Positions 53,792 through 64,000 of a stretch of 64,000 nucleotides of DNA are shown here, in pieces (within the stretch, counting starts at the first letter, position 1; the number at the start of each line of letters is the position of its first letter). Both the position numbers and the translations under genes were made by a program. Below the pieces are notes generated by a model that made no database searches, was not told the DNA's origin, and saw nothing but the letters and a program-made list of their open reading frames with translations. Source of the stretch: Lates calcarifer (lineage: Eukaryota > Chordata > Actinopteri > Centropomidae). The DNA is taken from positions 13,787,632 to 13,851,631 of the forward strand of contig NC_066838.1 in NCBI RefSeq assembly GCF_001640805.2, written 5' to 3'.

Positions 53792-56700
53792 GCACTTCTT
53801 TCATCGAAAAACTAGAAACATACCCCTGACGCAGAGTGAAATCCCACCGCACTGACAGATGGATTCTTTTTGGTTTTTACATTGGCATGAGTTAAAACAA
53901 AAACAAGTATCAAAGCACAAATGGACGCAGGCAACCACATGCACCAGGGCTTCATACATGACTGCTTGTACTAACACATCCACGCTGGTAGAAGTATCGC
54001 TCACGAGGGTTAAAGACTGCAGTTATTCGGTTTAAGCTCTGTCTCAGGGCTTAAACATGGCTCAGGTCAAAGATTAAGTCAGGATCATGGCGACAGTTCA
54101 CTTCAACTCTGCTTTATGTGCAGAGATTGACTTTGTTTATACCTCATTATTAGGCGATTCCAGCTTTCCAAATCAATATAAGTATCAGACTAATGTCATA
54201 TATGGTGAATATTAGAATCAGCATTATCATGAATTTGCTTCAATCGGTCTGAAATAAGCAACAAATGAAAGTATTTATGTCCTTTTTACCTTTAAAGTAG
54301 ACATGTACAAGGCTTCAGATTAATCGTCTTTTTTCTCCTGTTAATTGTTTAGTGTGTATGCTAATATTAAAAATGCCATTAGATCCTAAAATATAACTTT
54401 ACATGTTCAAATTGCTTCTTTTCTCAACCGAAACCGAAAGATTTTTAGTGTTAGTGTTTAGTGCTTGACATGTCTTATACTCTTTACCTTAAATTGCACT
54501 GTGTCTGTGCTAAAGCTAAACTACATTTCAGCATCAGTTACAGTTTCAGCCCTGGTGGAAAGCTCTCAGCTGTCGGTATCACCTTTTAAAATATCCTATT
54601 GGTGTATCCCCTGACAAGGAATGTTACAAGTCATTTTACTGACAGCAGTCTCATTCCCTGCTCTCTTAAATGTTAGTGGGGAAGACAAAAGGCCATAGTG
54701 TGGACATTCCCCAGGCCCTGTTTTTCTTCTCCTTCTACTTCTTCTCCAGGAGTTGGCTTAACAGGCCTGCTCATTGTTGTCAGGGCTGTCTGTAGGCCAG
54801 ACTGAGAAAATACCTTCCACATAAAGGGAGTAGCACTGCAGATATTTCTGTGTGTGTGTGTGCAGTAAATAGCTCTGCATTTTTGCTCAGCTTCGGAGCG
54901 CTGTGCGTAATTGTTGTAAGAAAGGTAGCCCGGGTGACGCCTACCTTTGTTGGGTGTGCGTGCTATGCCAACAGGTCGGAGCACCTCCCACGGTGGCGCT
55001 CTGGCACCAGAGTGTCTTTGGAAATACCTGTTTTGCACAGAGGTGGGGAAGAGACAGGAGAGGGGAGGGATGGGGTAGGCAGACTGTGTTTGCACATGCA
55101 GAGATAGTAGGCTTTTCTTCGTTCTTATTGCACAGGGAGGAAGTGGACCCAGAAAACCTTAGTGCTTGACTTCAACCCTCAAGCCATGTGTGAATGAGAG
55201 TTCAGTGACCATGTGGGTGTGCAGCAAGACTCCCATCCTCACCGCCCCCGTATCTTTACGAAGGCGCGACGGCGTTTGTTCATCCATGAGAGGGTCTGAC
55301 GGCTCTCTGTGCTGCGTGTAGCGGAGGCCGTTATCAGTTGATCCCTGTCATTATGGGAGTCCTTCAAACAAACAGTTGGAAGCCCATTAAGGCCACTTAC
55401 TATGTGATAACATCGCCACTGAGCCCTGAAACACCTCTCTAAGCTTTCACCAATCAGGGCCGGAGCCCTGGCCCCAAAGCCAGCCACAGGGATGTTTTGA
55501 AAAGCTGGTAGGTCATTTCCTTCAGCCCACATGGCTTGGACCAAAAATCTGAAGTCCTCTGCTTGTGCTCGGACTTTCCACTCAGACTGTAATTTCTAGC
55601 TTTATGTTGAGTGATGTAAACAGAAAGCTCATGAGAGGCTCAGCTGTGAGAGCCTGAGCTGCATCACAGTGGGATGAAATTAAAAGCATTGTATTAATAG
55701 AATGGAATGAATAGCGTGTTGAAACTTGTGGAAAAGCTGCTTGAGTCTGCTCAGCTGTGCCTCTGGTGGAGACGAGGTGAACAGTTGTTTATGTAAAGTG
55801 TGTGTCGGGCATGGATTTATATGCCACACATACATGCACGAACATTAGCATACTGGCTGCCAAGCATATATACATGCATCTGTGTGTGCGGACTCAAACC
55901 CATGTTTCCATATACACACACTCACACACACAAACCATTAAGTCAGAGAGGCTGTGAAATGGACCAAAATGTTCCAGCAGAAAGAAATATCCTCATGCAG
56001 AGTGACATAATTAAAAACACTCATTGCATTCTTAAACACACACAGACACACACACAGGCACACACATAAGGAGGTCATGTTGGCTTAGGGAGCTCAGGGA
56101 GTTGCGTAAAGGAGCCATTTTGGTGGGAAATGTGGTATGAGAGGGAATGTAAAAGCGAACCTTTAAATGGAGGAGAGGGACAGCAGGGAAGGATGTCGAC
56201 TCGCAGAGTGAAGCCTTCTCCACTGGAGGCGAAGCAGAGCACAAACAGCACATTGTACCGCTTTATTTATTTTCATAAAGGTTGAAGTGCTGGGTTTCAG
56301 CCCATCCTGGATGGAGGTCGGTAGGTATGTGGTTGACGGCGTAGGTTTGGATTTGTCTGGGTGCTTGCAGTATGTGCCTGCTTATGTGGGAATACTGTAT
56401 ATTTGAGTGAAGGGAGGGAGGGAGACGAAAGAGAAAGTGAACTATGTATGGATATGAAAATGATGAGCTCAGCCCTGCTACCCCTCACTTCCTTGCAGGC
56501 ACAAGGTTCCCTGTAGACACAGAGAGACAGAACTCCCATCTCAGTTTTTTTTTCTTGTCTTCCTGTTTGCTCTGTAACTGTATCCCCTTTTAAAGAGATC
56601 CCACTATATTGCCATTAAGAAGACCCCTGCAGTCTTTGCTTGTTTACACTGAACCAAACAAAGCCGCCATAATGCCGCCCCAGTGTGTGCTTTCAGATAG

Positions 56701-59700
56701 CATGCTGGTGTGCCGGAATCAGAGGCGTGATGTGTAACAAAACAGCGTCGTGTCTGCCCCGCCATGCCGGCTCTCCCTTTTGCACAAATGTCGATTTGGC
56801 TCCGTGACTACATCTGCTGCTGACTTAAAGGTGCAGCAATAATCCCCTCCTCCCTCATTCTGTGTTCATACAGAACGGCAAGGTGGAATAAAACTGCAGC
56901 ATTCCCACCTTAAACAGGCTGTATAAAAGGACCCTCTGATGTCACTTGAAAGGCCTTTGGAGACAACTGAGTGTTGACTTTGCTGTTTGTTTGTCAGAGC
57001 AAAGCTGATCTATCTCTGACCTCTGTCAAACTTAGTGGCTTTTACTGATTTGTTAGATTTATTGGAGTTGCAGAAATGGGCTGTGCCTGGGGTGATAACA
57101 TTACAAATGAGGCTCTCAAAGAATTTCAGAAAAAACTTCAGGAATGACACACACATTTGAGATTAATGGAAACCTCTTAGGATTGCAGGCAACTTGTGAA
57201 ATATGGCTGATAATTAGAAATGTGGTCATCACATGTGAATGACATATCAATACTATTATCCCTGATCTCAGGTTTTATATGATCGTCTTCACATGTTGTA
57301 TTTTTATTGATATTAGCAGAAATGACATTGTGATTTTTTTCAGAACACCTTGTTATTACACTGAACCAGTCTTAGCATTGTTTAGCTTGGACCCTGCCAT
57401 CTAATGTAACGAGTGCTGAAATTTCATCAGAGAAAAAGCACCGTTATAGAGCCATCTGCTCACTGGCATCTCTGTTCCTGTGACCATGATCTACATAACA
57501 AATTAGCAATGCTAGAACTGGACCATTTGTGTGTACTTGTGTGTGATGACAGCATGTGTAGTGCTGTTTTGGCTGCGTCCTTGATCTATCAGTGAGACTG
57601 GACCCTCCTCTGCTTTAATAAACAGCTCTGCATCGTCTGACATCCCTGCTTTCATCTCCCTAGGCGACCACCGGCCTCAAGATGACAGGCGCTTCACTCC
57701 TTTTTGGAAATCGATTCCCCCTCACATTGCTCTTTTTATTTTTCAACCAGTGCTGGCCACGATTCAGTAGATGTGGGGGAGGGGGAATGGACACTTTGTT
57801 TTTCCAGACAATTTAATCACCTACTGAAGAAGTTTCTGTGAGTGATAGTGAGTGGAATATCTCCTCCTCTGATGATATCCACCTAAACCCTGTCGGCTTA
57901 TGCACTCCTACGTTCCCTTTCTCTCTTTTCTCTCTCCTCGTTTTCTCTCTCTCCTCAGTCCTCACCTTGGATTTCCACTCATCATCAGTCTCTATAAGTT
58001 GGAGCCAATTTGCCATAAGTGCTGGAACTTAACTGTGTATTTGTGCATTAGCGTGTGTGCACACACTTGTGTGTGCCTGCGGGCATGGAAAGTCAGCAAA
58101 GGTTGCTGGTAAGGAAGAGGCCACCGAGTGTAATACAGCTCTGACATGATGACAGATGAAGATAAAGAGGCTACTATTAAAAGTGGGAGGCGTCTTGTTT
58201 TCAGATAGGCTTTTGTGGGCACGTGCAAGACCAAGAGCGTGCAATGGCGAGAAAGGAGGGATGGGCCCTCTGAAGGCGTGGGAGGGGACACAGGGACAGG
58301 ATGGGTCTATGTGAACAAGATGGGGGGTTCGTATTTTTGGACAAACAACTAAAAGATCTGTCCCCCACACACCCACCCACCAACCACCGCAAAACACGGG
58401 TAGCAAAATGTCATGATAGTGCAGTTACAGGGAGAGAAAAAGATAAAGAGCGAAAGAGACTTTGCTGAAAGATGACCAAGGCTGATAGCGCTTTGAAAAG
58501 TAGCTCTGTTAGGCCTTTTTTCAGTGGGACCAGCATATGAACAGAGGCCAACATGGCCGCCGCTGAGAAACGGGCTCCCTGTCATAAGTCATGCCTCACT
58601 TTCCCCCACGTCCCTCCTCGGTGACATCAGGTATCCTCCAGACATATATAGTGAGAGAGCAGGGTTAGATGAGTGGATAAGATTACATGTCTTGTCAGAG
58701 CTGAACATGTGTAAAACCTGCGGCTGGTGGAACAACTGATGGATGTGATGAGAAAGAACGCTAGGATTGCGCTCTGTTTTTGCTGACGAGCATGACAACA
58801 CACTGTCATTACAATAAGATTCTCTCTCTTTTTTTTTTTTAATGAGTGAATTGAAAGGACAGAAACTGCACAGATCCTGTTTGTTAGCTCTTTGTTTTAG
58901 CCACTATAATTTTTTAAAAAACAACCAGTGTAGGATCTGTGTATGCGTTTGTGTGTGTTCTGAGTAACCTGAATCTGGCTGTAGTGGGAGGGCGCTGTGG
59001 ACTGGTGTTCAGTGTCTCTATCATCGCCGGCAATCTGTTTCAGCATGTCCACACACTGCACACATGCTCGCGTCAGCAATGGAAAAGCTCTACATTCCTT
59101 TTGAAAATCACCATGCTGCGTTTAGCGCGTAGGCATTTCAAAACAAGCTGTCTTTATTGCCTTACACACCACTGTGTTGTTGACTGCTTGCCTGGGACCC
59201 GAATGGCTGTATACAGAGGAAGTGACAACAATGTGGAGTATACGTCTTATCTGTAATTGGCATCGGAGTGTCAGACAGTAGTAAAGTCTGATTTTCCTGG
59301 GCTCTGGCCCACGTGGAGCTATAAGCAGACTGGGCCCCTGCTGACTGAGCGTTCTGTATAGATAAAGAGATGAAACACTGTAGATATGAAATCCTATCAC
59401 AAAGGGAGATTTTAAACGTTTCAAATATGTGTTAAAATCAGTGCAGTCGAACATGATTGAAAGCAGCAGTCACACAAAATGACCAGCGAGTTGGCAGCCA
59501 CTGAAAATGAAACATTTCCAAAACCAGAAACAAAAGCAGAGAACTTTGTCAACTAAAACAAATCATGCAGTTGGGGAAAAAAATGGCCATAGGGAACTTG
59601 ATGAAATGGGGAGAGTATTTGCAGAAACAGAAGGGGGTGGGGGGGGTATTAAGGAGAGCGATACACAGACTTGCGAGCCAGAAAGTGAGGGAGAAAAGTA

Positions 59701-61375
59701 GGGAGGGCAGGATAAGTTTGGGGGGAAAGTTAGTGGCCCAGTGGGGGTTTCTTCTGGAGTTCAACCTCTCTGGCCGGGGGAAGGAAGGGGAGGGAGAGAG
59801 GGAGGGGAGGGGAGGCAGGGACCGGGCCCGGGTCAGCAGCAGTATGGAGTATGTGTAGATTAGATGTCTAAACTCACTCTGCACAAAAAAAAAAACAACA
59901 AAAACTCCTGAAGTGCTGGAAGTCTTGCAAGCTCACGGTGCTGTTTGCCAACAAGCAGAGAACCTGGGGTTAGTGGTCTGAATTATAGTCTCAAGCGCAG
60001 TTTAAAAAAAGAAGAAGAAGAAAAAGAAATGTCAAAACCAGGAGAGAGTCAGATAGGGTCCATAAATCTCCAAGAACAAAAGAGTGTGAGCACATGATAT
60101 TATAAATCGATTGTGTTGCAGCTCGCAGGTCCAGCCATTGGCACACAATGCTGAGGTTACATAGAACATTTGAACACCAGAGGGATTAGCCAGTTTTTAG
60201 TTTCCAGGATGCTGTATGAAACTAGCAGTGAGAGAGAGAGAAAAAAAAGACAGGAAGGAGACGATAGACGAGTGTGAGAAGAATGCCTGTGGATCATAAA
60301 ATGTGACTCGGGGCAGTGATGATTTAATCTGAAATGCATCCAGATCAGGACATTTAAAAAAAAGTTGTGTAAATGGGTGGAGAGGCAGAAAAAGAAAAGT
60401 GAGTCATTTTTTTTAACAACAAACTGTGAGTAGGGGCATCTCTGATAGATAGCAGTTTGTTATCTTCCCTCACTGTTCTATTCTTACCATCATAAAGCTT
60501 CCTCTTTATGACCTGACAACTGTATGATGAAACACATAAAAACCACTGATGTTGTTTACTGTTCGATGCAACAAAAGAGCTGTTAAATGTGTGTCTGTTT
60601 GTGTGAGTGTGTATGTGAGGACCAGCAGCCCGTGTGTGTGTGTGTGTGTCTGACTACGTGTGACTGTGCCAGCTTAAGAAAATAAACAAGAGGTCTCAAG
60701 TGGAGGAATAGCTTTTAGGTCAATAAATATTTTAATCAAAATCATTCAAAATAGCCTGAAAGGTGAAAACATGGTTTCTTTCATAAGACAGGAAAAAGAG
60801 TGAAGTGTTAGACAGAGGAGGGAGGGAAGGAGGGAGGGCACTGTGTGTTTATGGAGAGCGTAGCCAGCAGCACAGATTGACAGGAAATGGTGTCTTTTTT
60901 GCCTGCTGGGCTGTACCACTTGTACTGGTCTGACGGGGGTGGGGGGGGTGAGATGAATGTGCGGGGAACACAGACTAAAGCCATTCTATTATCATATATC
61001 TCCCATTGTATCAGGCTGTTTGCTTTAGCCCAGCCAGAGTCTATCTGTCTGCTGAGCAACAGTTAGGATCAGTGACAGGCTGTTTCATTGACCGCAGACC
61101 ACCTATTGATTTCCTTTGATTTACCATCACTGTGAGGGATCTGCTGTGTTTTAAATTGAATTGTTTTTAGCAATACACAGAGCAGCCTGTGTTAAAGAAG
61201 ACTAAATGTGGAAGCCGGAGTTTTATGGTTTGAATCTCAGTGACAACAGTCTACTGATCACTCAGGTGGCTTTTTGATACTTCAAGATTTACGCTTGCAC
61301 AACTTCATCACATCTGCATCCTCGCATTTCTGTGTACGTCTTCGCGAGAGGTTGCTCGGAAATAAATCACAAACA

Positions 61376-61389
61376 AGGTCAAGTGAACC
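61376..61389. promoter_or_regulatory. Inverted nuclear-receptor half-sites (AGGTCA n2 TGAACC)
   Basis: Two receptor half-sites face each other with a two-base spacer, 1.2 kb upstream of the isoform-2 ATG. This is not the classical DR5 of RAR promoters. Confidence 0.25.
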
Positions 61390-62048
61390 TGTGAGAAGTG
61401 TGTCCAGCACATGGTGTGTTTGTATATTGGGGGGTATTTGTCTGTGTAAATGCACTGCGGGGATTGAGCAAGGCAACCCTCATTTATCACTGTTAAAGCA
61501 CTTCCAGAGGGAGAGACAGAGAGAACTGCCCATCCTCTGTTCACTCAAACAGACAGAGAGAGGAGGGAGGGATTTACCCTGGCATCTGGTTTCTGGGTTC
61601 AACTGCAGCACAATGTTCTCTCTCTCTCTCCGTCTCTGGCTCGCTTTCTCACACACACATACACGCCCCGGCCAGTGGCTGGACTTTAATATGGTTATGA
61701 TTAGAGACGGGGGGCTCGGAGAAGGGAGATGGGGGGGGGGGTCATATTTACTGCAAGGGGAATTGGGGGAGGTGCGGCGATGTAAAGACAGAGACAGGGA
61801 CCAGATCTGAATGGGACGCAATTGGGGGGGGGGCTGTGTTTGTTTGTATTTGTGGCTCAAATATGAAACACAAAAGCAGCACTGACAAAAAAAAGCAAAG
61901 AGAAGAATGAGAATAAAGTTTCGTCCTCTAACCAGATCTGTTCCTTCTCTGCTGGTCGCACCCCCACCCCCCACCCTTCTCTCTCTCTCTCCCCCCACCT
62001 CCTCCTCCTCCTCCTCCTGGGTTCCTCTCTCTATCCCTCCCTCTCTGG

Positions 62049-62050
<2 letters not shown>

Positions 62051-62086
<36 letters not shown>
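62051..62086. repeat. (TC)n microsatellite
   Basis: About 18 TC units, about 0.5 kb before the isoform-2 ATG. Confidence 0.95.
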
Positions 62087-62093
<7 letters not shown>

Positions 62094-62333
62094 CACCCCC
62101 TCTCAGAGCGTCATGCCGAGGCAGTTGGTTTGCTCCGCTGTGTCTGGGGCTCAGCAAGAGCTGTGAGAGGCTGTTATTTAGGTCTGTTACAGCAGACAGG
62201 GAGCAGCTCACCCAAGGGCAGGGGGAGAGTAGAGAGAGTCAGAGTCACACTCAGCTCAGCAAGGCAGGAACCAGATCTGCATTCCAGCTGAGAGAGAAAG
62301 AGGGAAACTCCAGCATCGGCAGGAAAGGACAGC

Positions 62334-62371
<38 letters not shown>

Positions 62372-62375
62372 CGAG
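62334..62375. repeat. (GA)n microsatellite
   Basis: About 20 GA units with CG interruptions on the same strand as the TC array at 62051, so the two are complementary. Confidence 0.95.
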
Positions 62376-62558
62376 CGAGGGAGTGACAGCGAGAGATAAG
62401 TGAAGGGAGGGAAGGGAAAGGCAGCAGATCCAGCTAGCTGTTGCTGCTGTTTGTTGTTGTCACTACCTTCAGCGAGTGACGTGAGTGGTGGAAGCAGGGC
62501 AGGACGCAGACAGGACTGAGGGCTCATAGTGATTTTTTGCTCAGGGTGGGGGGGTGCC

Positions 62559-62703
62559 ATGTTCGACTGTATGGAGGCTCTGGGAATGGGCCCCCGTCAG
62601 CTCTATGATGTCACCAGCCGCGGTGCATGCATGCTGCGGAAGGCGAGCCCCTTCTTTGCGGGGTTGGACCCCTTCGCTTGGACGGGCAGTGCCAGCGTTC
62701 AGT
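62559..62703 (+). CDS. rarg: Retinoic acid receptor gamma, isoform-2 N-terminal (A2) exon, 3' partial
   Basis: Codes for the A domain of RAR-gamma-2, 48 codons plus one base, followed by the donor GTAAGT. It begins [17 protein letters not shown] and ends [16 protein letters not shown]. This parallels the mammalian RAR-gamma-2 pattern: start M(Y)DCME, then GPR.LY, later FAGL(E/D).FAW, and SxQ at the end. In vertebrates RAR-gamma-2 comes from a second promoter (P2), downstream of the isoform-1 exon, and is retinoic-acid inducible. Order and phase here agree. An acceptor-like tttttgctcag ends 14 bases before the ATG, so splicing from an upstream leader is also possible. The common exons are outside the window. 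Confidence 0.9.
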
Positions 62704-64000
62704 GTAAGTGGCATCCTGTTTGCATTTCTTGTATGACACAACCATGTCTCTCTCTGTCAGTCTGTCTGTCGTCTGTCTGTCTGTCTGTCTCTCCCTCTCA
62801 CTCCCCCTCTCTCGTGTTACTGGCTTGTTTACCCCTCAGGGCTCGGCCAAGGGGGCTGCTGTCAGGGGCTACAGAGCAACACAGGAAAAGACTGGGACAG
62901 ACAGTCTCCTCTCCTCTCCCCTCCTCTTCTCTCCTCTCCCCTCCTCTCCTCTCCTCTCCCACTTCTCCCCCCTCACAGCCCACAGCCAGTTTGAGCTGCT
63001 CAGCCATCTGAAAGAAACTCTCTGCTATGATATGATATGCACTGTGTGTCTGTGTTTTCGTGTACTTGTGGGCTCCCGTGTGTGTGTGTGTGTGTGTGTG
63101 TTTGACTTGCGACTTTGAATCCACAGAGTCAAGTTTCAGCGACAATGTGAGCCACCTGAGGTTTGACCTTGCCAGGTGCTGTATACTAAAAACAAAAGTA
63201 TTCACAGATGAAAGAAAGGAAAAGGGTTGGTGAGTGACAGGAAGAGAAAACACAGTTTAGTTTATCATCTATTCATGGTGTGGGGTTTGACACCAGAAGT
63301 TTAGTTTTGGGATATATTTCTCATGAAATGTTAATGACAGATGTAGCCTGTTTAATATTACAGATGTTAACAAAAGTTTTTTGGAGGCCTCATAGGTCAG
63401 AGGTTTGTTTATGCTTCTGGATAGTAGATGGATAATGATATTCCTCTTGAGCCAAACAGCCATGAATTAATAAGTAGATGAATTATTTAATGGATAAATG
63501 GATGAATAAATTAGAAATGTGGAATGCATGCACAGTCTTAAGAAAGCCAAGGGATATTCTGGCCGGCTTTCTCTTCGCTCTTTTTCTCTGTCAGCCTCTC
63601 ATTCAACAGGCCTGTCTGTGGACAGACAAAACTGGGGTCCATTTCCATACACTTCCAGGGGGCCGCTACTGCTGTGAGAGAGCGTGTGAGAGTGGAAAAG
63701 GAGTTTGGGGGGGTTGGGGGGTGGGGGTGGGAGGGTGTATGTATGCATGCATGGTATGGTGGAAGAAGTGTGGAAGGAGCCAAGCCAGATATGACAGTGG
63801 AAAAACAATCAAGAGTAAAAAGGGATGGAGCAGTGGGATAAACAGCTTAACTGTGTTCTTGTGGGTTTTTTTGGGAGCTTTTTTCAATCTGGTTCTGAAT
63901 TTTGTTTTGTTTTTTTTCCTGTTTGTTCATCCTCCTGCTTTTTGTTCCTTTTTACTGCCTCTCAAGGGGAGTCATCTGTCTTCATTAATCGTGAAGACAC
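62704..64000 (+). other. rarg: Start of the rarg intron leading to the shared exons
   Basis: Non-coding to the window end. It contains CTGT and CTCCT-type tracts (62757-62800, 62905-62965) and a TG array (63079-63101). No further rarg exon is found. Confidence 0.55.

Larger units (their letters stand above)
52226..62558 (+). other. rarg: rarg intron after the isoform-1 exon, including the P2 upstream region
   Basis: Ten kb without a recognised exon. It holds GA/AC arrays (53558-53791), a TATA-like TATAAAAGG at 56922-56930, an AGGTCA-AG-TGAACC inverted pair at 61376-61389 and, towards the right end, polypurine/polypyrimidine arrays. Confidence 0.55.

Noticed and set aside
54065..54090. AGGTCAAAGATTAAGTCA as a retinoid element
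   Set aside because: The second half-site has a mismatch and the spacing is six, so it fits neither DR5 nor DR2.
61274..62560. Long open frames on both strands upstream of the isoform-2 ATG
   Set aside because: They are driven by GA/TC arrays (RERERE or SLSLSL). The region is better explained as rarg P2 promoter and leader.
62100..62560. Classical DR5 retinoic acid response element at rarg P2
   Set aside because: I searched for RGKTCA n5 RGKTCA by eye and found only lone half-sites (for example GGGTGA on the minus strand near 62208).

Overview
This window is vertebrate nuclear DNA, almost certainly from a ray-finned (teleost) fish. Every gene is split by GT/AG introns except mfsd5, whose coding part is one exon. 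The intergenic DNA is rich in CA, GA, TA and TATC microsatellites, and the genes are neighbours on the segment homologous to human chromosome 12q13. There is nothing bacterial, viral or CRISPR-like. Gene names rest on protein sequences I spliced by eye and compared with remembered family sequences; no database was searched.

Layout from left to right: (1) about 1-5030, plus strand: the last seven coding exons and a 3.1 kb 3'UTR of an RBMS-family RNA-binding protein, best matched to rbms2. (2) 5340-12421, minus: complete senp1, a SUMO protease, in 18 coding exons that join in frame to 729 residues with an intact His-Asp-Cys triad. (3) 14021-19573, minus: complete faim2 (TMBIM/Lifeguard family), 12 coding exons, 276 residues. 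(4) 20411-23640, minus: mfsd5, 482 residues in one coding exon plus a likely 5'UTR exon. (5) about 25000-36126, minus: a complete REV-ERB-type nuclear receptor of 579 residues in 8 coding exons. Its position between mfsd5 and rarg makes it nr1d4, the REV-ERB paralogue that mammals lack. (6) about 38740 to the window end, plus: the 5' half of rarg, with the isoform-1 N-terminal exon (52057) and the isoform-2 N-terminal exon (62559). The exons for the DNA- and ligand-binding domains lie beyond position 64000.

rbms2 and senp1 are tail to tail with only about 0.3 kb between their poly(A) signals. nr1d4 and rarg are head to head. The nr1d4-rarg pair mirrors the NR1D1-THRA-RARA and NR1D2-THRB-RARB neighbourhoods, so this window appears to hold the third arm of that ancient nuclear-receptor cluster.

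The most interesting non-coding signals are: a set of five CACGTG E-boxes, one perfect RORE and one perfect D-box inside nr1d4 intron 1; a divergent pair of CTCF-like motifs between nr1d4 and rarg; a well-formed unannotated exon at 44273-44387 in the rarg 5' region; a degenerate tandem repeat in faim2 intron 1; and complementary TC/GA tracts around the rarg isoform-2 start.
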